This document shows positions 22,324-29,872 of a stretch of DNA of 30,539 bases, piece by piece. The stretch spans positions 1 to 30,539 of the forward strand of contig JAUYJH010000054.1 in assembly GCA_030688705.1 (NCBI GenBank). The letters run 5' to 3'. This DNA comes from Deltaproteobacteria bacterium. Its GTDB lineage: Bacteria; UBA10199; SPLOWO2-01-44-7. The stretch's first letter is position 1. Every line of letters starts with the position of its first letter. The notes under the pieces are model-generated. The model worked only from the letters and a program-made list of their open reading frames with translations, had not been told where the DNA came from and did no database searches. A program made the translations under genes and the position numbers.

Positions 22324-22353
22324 AATCCCCATCTCCGTGGATTTCCTGCAAAT

Positions 22354-22491
22354 ATGATTGTCGCCCAAAAGGGCGGTCGCATCGCAGGTGAAGCACGAGA
22401 AAAGCTGGAGCAGGAAACAGGAAAAAAGATTGTAACTCCTGAAAATTATCTCACCGAACCGGAAAATAGAAAGAGATTGAGAGGAAAGTGA
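22354..22491 (+). pseudogene. C-terminal fragment of a BRO-N / DinD-like protein
   Basis: A 45-codon open frame too short for most gene callers: MIVAQKGGRIAGEAREKLEQ, then TGKKIVTPENYL and a basic tail. The GGxIAGxAR-x-x-LE-x-x-TGKKVV-x-x-x-NYL pattern is the usual C-terminus of DinD/BRO-N proteins. It has no ribosome-binding site of note and begins soon after the rhuM stop. I interpret it as the detached tail of the gene whose start lies at 20868. Confidence 0.6.
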
Positions 22492-22580
22492 ACGTGAAAT
22501 CCACATCACATGCGGGGACAGACGCTACACAAAAAAAGGGTTGCAATGGCCAAAATGCGGGTGTTAACTTCCCGCGCATT

Positions 22581-23639
22581 ATGAAGGTACCCCCCGTCGA
22601 CATCCAAACGTGGAAAAATCTCTACCAGGCTGCGGCCGCTTTTTATGCCCTGCAACCGTGGGAACTTTTTGAGGACGGCGAAATTTTCGGCGTGAAGGAT
22701 CCCGTTTCGGGAGAAATCGGCTACTGCTGTGTTTTGGGGGCTTTGGGAGAAGTCTTCGCCCTCTGCATGTATCGCGGTAGCGAAGGACTTGCATTGCATC
22801 GCAAAATGCAAGCGGGTGAAATTAATCCGGCAATCGATGACGCGTTTGCCATGCAAAACGCCCTGATGGCAGAATTTTGTGACCGTAAGGAATTGGGAAA
22901 AGAAGACCTTGCGGTTGTCAAACAATTGGAATTTAAACCGTCAAAATCACCGTACGCATCGGCCTATCCCTGTTTTAGGAATTACACCCCCGGTTTTGCC
23001 CCGTGGTTTATCTCTGAAGACGAGGCAAAATGGCTCACCTTTGCATTGCGTTGTGCGTCCGATTTGACGGAAGCCGTTGAAGAAGACGATGACCTGCTGA
23101 AACCGGAAAAACCGGGGCACTGTCTGATCTATTTTCCGCGCGACAACGGGGCCTCTGAACTTTCGTGGACGCGCAAGTGGCATCTGCCGGAACCTCTTAA
23201 AGAACCAACATTGCCGGAAATGCCGGTCGACGAGCTGCGTTTGCGAAAAATCCAAAAACGGCCATTGCGGCAGGATACGCCGTGGGAGATGGATATCTTT
23301 TATCTCTCGGGCGGTATCGTACAGGATAGAGACAGACCCTACTATTCACGATGCGCGATGGTGGCCCACAAGCAATCCGGATTTATTTTCCACGCGGATA
23401 TGCTCTCGCCGGAGCAAGACCCCCCTCCTTTTCTTCGCAATGTTTTTCTGGAGGCCATCGAGAAACACGGCCTTTTTCCGGATGAACTTCATGTTCGCGA
23501 CGAATTAACGTGGGAGACCCTAAAGCCTCTGGCCGAAAAGCTCGGGTGCAGACTGCGGTTGACTCAAAACCTCCCGGCCATTTTCGAGGCAAAGGAAGCG
23601 CTGAACCAGCAGATGCGGAGAGGGTTTGGGGGAGTGTGA
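22581..23639 (+). CDS. DUF7309/DUF6930-like hypothetical protein
   Basis: About 352 residues from the ATG at 22581; an overlapping GTG at 22488 would add 31 residues (NVKSTSHAGTDATQKKG...) and has a purine-rich AGAGGAAA before it. I prefer 22581 because relatives known to me begin shortly before the W-x-N-L-Y-x-A-A motif (here WKNLYQAAAAFYALQPWELF). Further recognisable text is GEIGYCCVLGALGEVFALCM, YPCFRNYTPGFAPWFISEDE and AKWLTFALRCASDL. The C-terminal half has a domain with FRNVFLEAIEKHGLFPDELH and WETLKPLAEKLGC. It is cytoplasmic by appearance and of unknown function. Base composition is like the core genome, unlike the cas genes downstream. Confidence 0.6.
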   Translation: MKVPPVDIQTWKNLYQAAAAFYALQPWELFEDGEIFGVKDPVSGEIGYCCVLGALGEVFALCMYRGSEGLALHRKMQAGEINPAIDDAFAMQNALMAEFCDRKELGKEDLAVVKQLEFKPSKSPYASAYPCFRNYTPGFAPWFISEDEAKWLTFALRCASDLTEAVEEDDDLLKPEKPGHCLIYFPRDNGASELSWTRKWHLPEPLKEPTLPEMPVDELRLRKIQKRPLRQDTPWEMDIFYLSGGIVQDRDRPYYSRCAMVAHKQSGFIFHADMLSPEQDPPPFLRNVFLEAIEKHGLFPDELHVRDELTWETLKPLAEKLGCRLRLTQNLPAIFEAKEALNQQMRRGFGGV

Positions 23640-23679
23640 TGGGAGATCGTTCGCTCTGGCTCTGAAACACCACTCCCCC
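23628..23679. repeat. Inverted repeat at the end of the DUF7309-like gene
   Basis: GGGGGAGTG (23628-23636) is exactly complementary to CACTCCCCC (23671-23679) with a 34-base loop. TCTTTAAGG follows, without a clean T-run. It could attenuate transcription into the cas operon or be a chance or repeat remnant. Confidence 0.35.
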
Positions 23680-23719
23680 TCTTTAAGGTGGAAAGTTTTG
23701 AGTTGCAGTGAGGAAAAAA

Positions 23720-25957
23720 GTGCGCGTAAAAACCGCTGTGAAAAAAAATCATTACTTGGCCCACGTTCGTGAAAATGAAAAAGGTAATTTCGTTGTTCAT
23801 GATCTACAAGAACATCTTGTAAGCGTTGCCACATTAGCAGGCCAATTTGCTTCTGTTTTTGGCAATGCCGATTGGGCCTATTTGGCAGGACTCTGGCATG
23901 ATTTGGGTAAATATCAGGCTACATTCCAGCATATGATCAAAACCAAAAGTGGTTTTGATCCGGAAGCCCACCTTGAAGGAGCTGTCGGAAGAGTTGATCA
24001 TTCCACAGCTGGGGCCATTCACGCCATTCAAAGGTTGGGTCCAGTAGGGAAAATTCTGGCCTACGTTATTGCGGGTCATCATGCGGGTCTTGCGGATTGG
24101 AACAGCGCAGAAGAAGGAATGCGCTGTTTGGCCCAACGATTGCAAAATAATTCTATTTTGTTAACGAACACCCTTTCACAAAATCCCCCAAAAGAAATTG
24201 TAGATAGTTGTTGTCCCACCACAAAGCCGCCCCAGAGTACAAATCCAACCATAGCCGCATTATGGATTAGGATGCTTTTTTCTTGTTTAGTGGATGCTGA
24301 TCGTCTGGATACAGAAAAATTTATGGATCAGGAGAAATTTTTACAACGAGGCGATTATCAGGCCCTTGCATTTTTGCAAACTTCTTTTAACGCACATATG
24401 CAAAGCTTGGCCACTAATGTTACGGATACTCCAATCAATCAACTGCGCGCCTCCATACTGCACCAATGTAGGCAAAAAGCCATACAGCCGCCTGGATTGT
24501 TTTCGCTTACAGTGCCAACAGGTGGCGGTAAAACTCTCTCTTCTATGGCGTTTGCCATGTCGCACGCCATTAAGCATCACAAACGCCGGATTATCTATGT
24601 GATTCCATACACCAGTATTATCGAACAAACCGCGGACATATTCAGACGGATTTTTGGAGAATCAGTCATTGAGCACCACAGCAATCTGGAATCGGACAAG
24701 GAAACGGTACAAAGCCAACTTGCGTGTGACAATTGGGATGCCCCTATTATCGTAACAACATCCGTCCAGTTTTTTGAATCATTGTTTTCCGCCAAAACCG
24801 GCAAGATAAGAAAACTTCACAATATAGCAAATAGCGTTGTTATTTTGGACGAGGCTCAACTGCTGCCACCCGACTTTCTGTTTCCAATCACAGATGTCAT
24901 GAATCATCTGGTACAGCATTTTGATGTAACATTTGTCTTGTGTACTGCGACTCAACCAGCCCTTCAAAAGCATCAGCATAATTTTCGGTTTCCGGGCCTT
25001 GAAAATGTGACGGAAATTATTGACAAGCCGGAGCATCTCTTTCAATCCATGAAGCGTGTGGAGGTTTCTATTCCGAAAAATTTGGATATCATAAAAACTT
25101 GGTTAGAAATTGCGCAAGAGCTACAAAAGCATCCCACTGTACTATGCATTGTAAATCGCAGGGATGATTGTCGGGAATTGTGTCGATTGATGCCGCCGGA
25201 TACGATTCATCTTTCTGCCTTGATGTGTGGAGAACATCGCTCCAAAGTCATTATAGAAATCAAAGAGCGTCTAAAAAATGAAGTTCCTATCCGCGTTATC
25301 AGCACCCAATTGGTAGAAGCCGGCGTTGATCTTGATTTCCCCGCTGTCTATCGGGCTTTGAGCGGTTTGGACTCAATTGCCCAAGCGGCGGGGCGGTGTA
25401 ACCGTGAAGGAAAAATGAAAAAAGGAAATGTTGTTGTCTTTGTTCCTCCGCGACCATCACCCATTGGACATTTGCGGCAGGCAGAATCTTGTTGCCGTCA
25501 AATCCTCAAAACAATTACTGACGATCCATTGAATCCAACCCGCTTCCAAAGCTATTTTCAACAACTCTATTGGCTCAAGGGGGACAGCCTTGATAAACAT
25601 CGCATTATTGATGACTTGAAGGGAGATGGAAAATTGAATATACAGTTTAGGACTGCGGCAGATAAATTTCGGATGATTGATAGTAAACAAATGCCCGTTA
25701 TCGTTCGCTATGGGGAAGGTGCAAAGTGGATCGAAGTTTTAAAAAAGGGTGGCCCAAAAAAATGGCTTTTGCGCAAGTTACAACGTTACATTGTAAACGT
25801 CCCAATATACGTTCATCAGAAATTACAAGTGACTGGGGATGTTGTGGAAGTTTACCCCGGTTTTTTTGCTCAGGCATATGACAGTCTATACCATCCGGTC
25901 TTAGGTTTTCTTGCCAATGATCCAGCATATCATGAGCCGGAAGAATTGATTGTTTAG
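23720..25957 (+). CDS. cas3: CRISPR-associated helicase/nuclease Cas3 (type I-C, HD domain fused)
   Basis: Cas3 unwinds and degrades target DNA after recruitment by Cascade. The HD nuclease domain is at the N-terminus (LAGLWHDLGKYQATFQHM near residue 55, VIAGHHAGLADW near 115). The SF2 helicase follows: TVPTGGGKTLSSMAFAMSHA near 265, VVILDEAQLLPPDFL near 375 (DEAQ rather than DEAH), VLCTATQPALQ, and STQLVEAGVDLDFPAVYRAL with QAAGRCNREG. About 745 residues, normal for type I-C. Start choice: GTG at 23720 has GAGGA five bases upstream; GTG at 23708 or 23738 are alternatives. It is the first gene of the cas operon, 11 bases before cas5. Base composition is more A+T-rich than the flanking genes. 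Confidence 0.95.
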   Translation: MRVKTAVKKNHYLAHVRENEKGNFVVHDLQEHLVSVATLAGQFASVFGNADWAYLAGLWHDLGKYQATFQHMIKTKSGFDPEAHLEGAVGRVDHSTAGAIHAIQRLGPVGKILAYVIAGHHAGLADWNSAEEGMRCLAQRLQNNSILLTNTLSQNPPKEIVDSCCPTTKPPQSTNPTIAALWIRMLFSCLVDADRLDTEKFMDQEKFLQRGDYQALAFLQTSFNAHMQSLATNVTDTPINQLRASILHQCRQKAIQPPGLFSLTVPTGGGKTLSSMAFAMSHAIKHHKRRIIYVIPYTSIIEQTADIFRRIFGESVIEHHSNLESDKETVQSQLACDNWDAPIIVTTSVQFFESLFSAKTGKIRKLHNIANSVVILDEAQLLPPDFLFPITDVMNHLVQHFDVTFVLCTATQPALQKHQHNFRFPGLENVTEIIDKPEHLFQSMKRVEVSIPKNLDIIKTWLEIAQELQKHPTVLCIVNRRDDCRELCRLMPPDTIHLSALMCGEHRSKVIIEIKERLKNEVPIRVISTQLVEAGVDLDFPAVYRALSGLDSIAQAAGRCNREGKMKKGNVVVFVPPRPSPIGHLRQAESCCRQILKTITDDPLNPTRFQSYFQQLYWLKGDSLDKHRIIDDLKGDGKLNIQFRTAADKFRMIDSKQMPVIVRYGEGAKWIEVLKKGGPKKWLLRKLQRYIVNVPIYVHQKLQVTGDVVEVYPGFFAQAYDSLYHPVLGFLANDPAYHEPEELIV

Positions 25958-25968
25958 GAGGATAACCG

Positions 25969-26631
25969 ATGCATGGAGTAACTTTAAGAGTATGGGGTGA
26001 TTTTGCCTGCTTCACGCGGCCAGAAATGAAAGTGGAGAGGGTTTCCTATGACGTCATGACTCCGTCCAGCGCACGCGGTATTCTGGAGGCCATTCTCTGG
26101 AAACCGGCCATTCGCTGGGTTGTCACACAAATTGATGTTCTGAGGCCGATTCGCTGGACTTCATTGCGTCGCAATGAAGTCGGGGCGGTTATTTCAACAC
26201 GGAATGTAACTACCGCCATGGAACGCGGACAGGGAAGTCTCGGTTTATTCATAGAAGATGAGCGACAACAACGAGCCGGTCTTTTTTTGAGAGATGTCGA
26301 TTATCTTATCCATGCCAATTTTGAGATGACTCCAAAGGCTGGCTCCGAAGATTCTCCAGCAAAATTTGCAGAAATGTTCCGACGCCGAGCTGAAAAGGGG
26401 CAATGCTTCAACCAACCTTATCTGGGCTGTCGGGAATTTTCGGCTCATTTTTCTATTGTGGAGTCGAACGATTCCTCATCGCAATCAATTATGGAAACGC
26501 GTGATCTGGGCTGGATGCTCCATGACATCAATTTTTCAGGGAGTGATCCACAGCCCCGATTTTTTAGGGCGAAACTGGATCATGGAAAAATCAAAATCCC
26601 GCCGTTCCAAGGTGTGGAGGTGCGGGGATGA
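25969..26631 (+). CDS. cas5c: Cas5c (Cas5d), type I-C pre-crRNA processing / Cascade subunit
   Basis: A 220-residue RAMP protein. In type I-C, Cas5 both binds the crRNA 5' handle and cleaves pre-crRNA, since cas6 is absent; no cas6 is seen here. Family text is clear: VTLRVWGDFACFTRPEMKVE, RVSYDVMTPSSARGILEAIL, WRPIRWTSLRRNEV-like (VLRPIRWTSLRRNEVG), YLIHANFEM and CFNQPYLGCREFSAHF. A strong ribosome-binding site (AGGAGG) precedes the ATG. It ends overlapping cas8c as ATGA. Confidence is high from both sequence and order cas3-cas5-cas8c-cas7. Confidence 0.94.
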   Translation: MHGVTLRVWGDFACFTRPEMKVERVSYDVMTPSSARGILEAILWKPAIRWVVTQIDVLRPIRWTSLRRNEVGAVISTRNVTTAMERGQGSLGLFIEDERQQRAGLFLRDVDYLIHANFEMTPKAGSEDSPAKFAEMFRRRAEKGQCFNQPYLGCREFSAHFSIVESNDSSSQSIMETRDLGWMLHDINFSGSDPQPRFFRAKLDHGKIKIPPFQGVEVRG

Positions 26632-28343
26632 TATTACAAGAGCTCGTCCGATATTATGATCGCAAGTTGGAAGAAGACGGAGACTCGCTCCCTTTGCTGG
26701 GCTTTGAACGCAAAGAAATTCCTTTCATTATTGTGCTCGATCAGAGTGGAAATTTTGTGGATTTGGAAGATACAAGGTCAGGTGAGGGGCGAAAAAAAAG
26801 AAGCCGTGTTTTTACAGTGCCTCAAGCGGTCAAACGAGCTCGTAATGTTGAGGCAAATCTGCTGTGGGATAATGCCGGATATGTACTGGGCATTAGCGAG
26901 GAAAAACGCAAACAAATATTTATAGAAAAAATTGAAACCTATTTTCCGGATCAATCGAGGGACAACTCTATACAAGCGGTATTGGATTTTTTAAAGAGAG
27001 GGGATTTTGAGGTGGTTTTTAGTCACCCCTTATGGGCGGAAATTAAAGATTTGGGTGGTAATATTAGTTTTCGTATTGCAGGTGAGACGGAGCTTATCTG
27101 TGAAAAAAAAGTTGTCAAAGAGGTTGTGCAACACAACAATTCTGAAAATAGTGAAGAGAAACAGTGGTGTCTGATTTCGGGTCAAAAAAATCACATTGCC
27201 ATCTTGCACCCTGCGATTAAAGGTGTTCGAAATGCAAATTCGTCGGGAGCAAATATCATCTCGTTCAACTTGGATGCTTTTCGATCCTTTGGCAAAGAAC
27301 AAGGATTGAATTCCCCTATAGGAACCAAGCCAGTCTTTGCCTATACTACGGCATTAAACCATTTGCTTGGCAAGGATTCCCGTCAGAAAATGCAGGTAGG
27401 TGATGCTTCCACTATTTTTTGGGCTGAAAAAATGGACCAAATGGAAAATGTATTTGCGGACCTCTTTGGATGGCAAAAAGGTGACAGCCCTGATCGCCAT
27501 ACGGAGGCTGTGAGGGCTCTTTATGCCGCCCCCTCAACTGGAGCGCCACCGCTGGATGAAGATCAAACAAGATTTTTTATTCTTGGGTTGTCACCCAATG
27601 CGGCCCGTATTGCTGTGCGATTCTGGCATGCAACTACTGTTGGAAAATTGGCTGGCCACATCCGACAACATTTTGACGATCTTCTTATGATTCATGGCGA
27701 CCGCGATTTGGATTCAATCTCTCTTTACAGGTTGCTTTGCTCCATTGCCGCTCAAGGGAAATCGGAAAATATTCCGCCCAATCTGGCCGGAGATACAATG
27801 AAATCGATTCTTCAGGGGACACCCTATCCCCAGACTTTACTTCAAGGGGCCATTCGAAGAATAAAAGCGGAAAGGGAAGTTACTTATCCACGGGCGGCCC
27901 TGATTAAGGCATTGCTTGTACGAAATCATCGTTATTATAAAAAAACAGAAAAGGAGGTTTCCATGTCATTAGATGAAAATAATCTAAATCTAGGTTATCA
28001 AGTTGGTCGACTGTTTGCCGTTCTGGAAAAAATTCAGGAGGAGGCCAACCCCGGAATTAATGCCACCATTCGGGACCGTTTTTATGCATCGGCATCAGCA
28101 ACACCGGCAACGGCCTTTCCACTATTGATGAAACTTAAAAATCATCATTTGGCCAAAATGGAAAATCGAGGGCGAGTTGTTAATATGGAAAGACTGCTTG
28201 GGCAAATTATAGGGTCTTTTCAAGAATTTCCGGCCCGCATGGATTTATCTGACCAAGGTCGCTTTGCCGTAGGTTATTACCATCAACGGCAGGCCTTTTT
28301 TCAAAAGAAAGAAACGAACGATAACAAAGGAGAACAATCATGA
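26628..28343 (+). CDS. cas8c: Cas8c (Csd1), type I-C Cascade large subunit
   Basis: A 571-residue large subunit for PAM recognition and Cas3 recruitment. It begins MILQELVRYYDRKLEEDGDS, a typical Csd1 start, with later LPLLGFERKEIPFIIVLDQS, CLISGQKNHIAILHPAIKGV, NLDAFRSFGKEQGLNSPIG, FILGLSPNAARIAVRFWH and YPRAALIKALLVRNH. The overlap with both neighbours is ATGA, so the operon is tightly coupled. The last 126 codons are preceded by a perfect internal ribosome-binding site and encode Cas11c (separate entry). Length is normal. Confidence 0.95.
   Translation: MILQELVRYYDRKLEEDGDSLPLLGFERKEIPFIIVLDQSGNFVDLEDTRSGEGRKKRSRVFTVPQAVKRARNVEANLLWDNAGYVLGISEEKRKQIFIEKIETYFPDQSRDNSIQAVLDFLKRGDFEVVFSHPLWAEIKDLGGNISFRIAGETELICEKKVVKEVVQHNNSENSEEKQWCLISGQKNHIAILHPAIKGVRNANSSGANIISFNLDAFRSFGKEQGLNSPIGTKPVFAYTTALNHLLGKDSRQKMQVGDASTIFWAEKMDQMENVFADLFGWQKGDSPDRHTEAVRALYAAPSTGAPPLDEDQTRFFILGLSPNAARIAVRFWHATTVGKLAGHIRQHFDDLLMIHGDRDLDSISLYRLLCSIAAQGKSENIPPNLAGDTMKSILQGTPYPQTLLQGAIRRIKAEREVTYPRAALIKALLVRNHRYYKKTEKEVSMSLDENNLNLGYQVGRLFAVLEKIQEEANPGINATIRDRFYASASATPATAFPLLMKLKNHHLAKMENRGRVVNMERLLGQIIGSFQEFPARMDLSDQGRFAVGYYHQRQAFFQKKETNDNKGEQS
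27951..27965 (+). promoter_or_regulatory. Internal Shine-Dalgarno and start for cas11c within cas8c
   Basis: AAGGAGGT is followed after a short TTCC gap by an in-frame ATG at 27963. This is the strongest ribosome-binding site in the cas operon, yet it lies inside the cas8c frame. Confidence 0.85.
27963..28343 (+). CDS. cas11c: Cas11c small subunit, translated from within cas8c
   Basis: In-frame internal start at codon 446 of cas8c gives a 126-residue protein beginning MSLDENNLNLGYQVGRLFAV. It is mostly helical (LEKIQEEANPGINATIRDRF, FPLLMKLKNHHLAKM). In type I-C systems the small subunit Cas11c is known to be made independently from the 3' end of cas8c and to line the Cascade belly, binding the non-target strand. 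Size, position, helical content and the AAGGAGGT site all agree. It is not a separate locus, so most annotations miss it. Confidence 0.85.
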   Translation: MSLDENNLNLGYQVGRLFAVLEKIQEEANPGINATIRDRFYASASATPATAFPLLMKLKNHHLAKMENRGRVVNMERLLGQIIGSFQEFPARMDLSDQGRFAVGYYHQRQAFFQKKETNDNKGEQS

Positions 28344-29224
28344 AAAATGCAATCCAAAACCGTTACGATTTTGTCCTACTGTTCGATGTTCAGGACGGCA
28401 ATCCAAATGGTGATCCCGATGCCGGGAATCTTCCGAGAACAGACCCTGAAACGGGAAATGGTTTGGTGACTGATGTTTGTTTAAAAAGAAAAGTGAGAAA
28501 CTACGTTGGAGTGGTTAAAAATGAACAACCTCCATTTGAGATTTATATCAAAGAAAAAGCCATTCTGAATCAACAAAATGAGAGAGCTTACAAGGCGCTG
28601 AATGTTGATGTCAAAGCTATGGAAGGCAAGCGCAAAGGTGGAGATAAGACGGAAGAAGCCAAAAAATGGATGTGTCAGAATTTTTTTGATGTTCGTACCT
28701 TTGGCGCAGTTATGTCCACCGGCATCAATTGCGGTCAAGTTCGAGGCCCTGTCCAAATAACTTTTTCTCGCAGTATTGATCAAGTTATCCCCTCGGAACA
28801 CAGCATCACACGTATGGCCGTTGCTACAGAAGCCGAAGCTGAAAAACAACAAGGAGACAATCGAACCATGGGACGAAAATTCACTATCCCCTATGGTCTC
28901 TATCGTTGCCATGGTTTCATCTCAGCCCATCTTGCGGCACAGACAGGTTTTTCAGATGAAGACCTTGGGCTTTTTTGGGAGGCTCTAAAAAATATGTTTG
29001 AACATGATCGGTCAGCCGCAAGAGGTCAAATGACCACCCAAGGGTTGTATGTTTTCAAACATCCGAATACTTTGGGACAAGCACCTGCTCATGTTCTCTT
29101 TGATAGGATCAAAGTTCAGAGCAGAGAACCAAACAAACCCATGCGTTGTTTTGCTGATTACCAAATCCATGTTGATGAGTCCAATTTGCCCGGAGGTGTC
29201 GAATTGATGAAGTTGGTGGGATAA
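28340..29224 (+). CDS. cas7c: Cas7c (Csd2), type I-C Cascade backbone subunit
   Basis: A 294-residue RAMP protein that polymerises along the crRNA spacer. Family hallmarks: NRYDFVLLFDVQDGNPNGDP at the start, AGNLPRTDPETGNGLVTDVC, LKRKVRNYV, the FFDVRTFGAVMSTGINCGQV segment and QVIPSEHSITRMAVATEAE. AAAGGAG lies 7 bases before the ATG, which overlaps the cas8c stop as ATGA. Length is typical. Six bases separate it from cas4. Confidence 0.95.
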   Translation: MKNAIQNRYDFVLLFDVQDGNPNGDPDAGNLPRTDPETGNGLVTDVCLKRKVRNYVGVVKNEQPPFEIYIKEKAILNQQNERAYKALNVDVKAMEGKRKGGDKTEEAKKWMCQNFFDVRTFGAVMSTGINCGQVRGPVQITFSRSIDQVIPSEHSITRMAVATEAEAEKQQGDNRTMGRKFTIPYGLYRCHGFISAHLAAQTGFSDEDLGLFWEALKNMFEHDRSAARGQMTTQGLYVFKHPNTLGQAPAHVLFDRIKVQSREPNKPMRCFADYQIHVDESNLPGGVELMKLVG

Positions 29225-29230
29225 CCAACA

Positions 29231-29872
29231 ATGGCGCAAAATGATGAAAACTCATTGGTGACACTTTCTTCTCTTGAGCATTATTCCTTTTGTCCAAGAC
29301 AATGTGGTCTTATTTTTGTCGAAGGAATTTGGGCAGATGATAAAAATACAGTGGCAGGGACTCTTTTACACGACCATGCAGACACCCCCGGCTACGAAAC
29401 CACGGATGATGGTGCCACAATCCTTCGCGCGCTCCCGCTCTTTTCCAAAAAACACGGTCTGGTCGGCAAAGCGGATATTGTGGAAATGAGAAACGGCCAG
29501 CCGACCCCGGTCGAATACAAAAAAGGACGCAAAAAGCAGTGGGGCAACGACGACATCCAGCTTTGCGCTCAAGCTTTGTGCCTTGAAGAAATGTTCAACG
29601 CCCAAATCCCAAAGGGCTACATCTATCACGCCACCAGTAAACGTCGCCGAGAGGTTCTGCTCGACGAAAAACTGCGTGCCGAAACATTTCAAACCATTGA
29701 AGCCGTCCGGAAATTATTGGAAACCGGCACCGTCCCTCCGGCCGTATTGGCCCCCAAATGCGACGGCTGTTCCTTAAGAAAAATCTGCATGCCGGAATTA
29801 ACGGGAGAAAAAATGGAAGTTGCAAAAAAATATGAAAAAACTCTATGGGAAACCCATGAGCAACCCCACTGA
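29231..29872 (+). CDS. cas4: Cas4, RecB-like adaptation nuclease (type I-C)
   Basis: A 213-residue Cas4 that trims and orients prespacers together with Cas1-Cas2. Visible: SLEHYSFCPRQCGLIFVEG with the first Fe-S Cys near residue 21, the RecB-like active site GLVGKADIVEM and PVEYKKGRKKQW, and a downstream Gln-rich helix (DIQLCAQALCLEEMF). The last cysteines are in CDGCSLRKIC. The protein is continuous, but base composition changes sharply near 29380: about 39% G+C in the first 150 bases and about 55% in the next 200. This suggests a recombination point inside the gene. The last 17 bases overlap the following gene; cas1 and cas2 are not seen. Confidence 0.93.
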   Translation: MAQNDENSLVTLSSLEHYSFCPRQCGLIFVEGIWADDKNTVAGTLLHDHADTPGYETTDDGATILRALPLFSKKHGLVGKADIVEMRNGQPTPVEYKKGRKKQWGNDDIQLCAQALCLEEMFNAQIPKGYIYHATSKRRREVLLDEKLRAETFQTIEAVRKLLETGTVPPAVLAPKCDGCSLRKICMPELTGEKMEVAKKYEKTLWETHEQPH

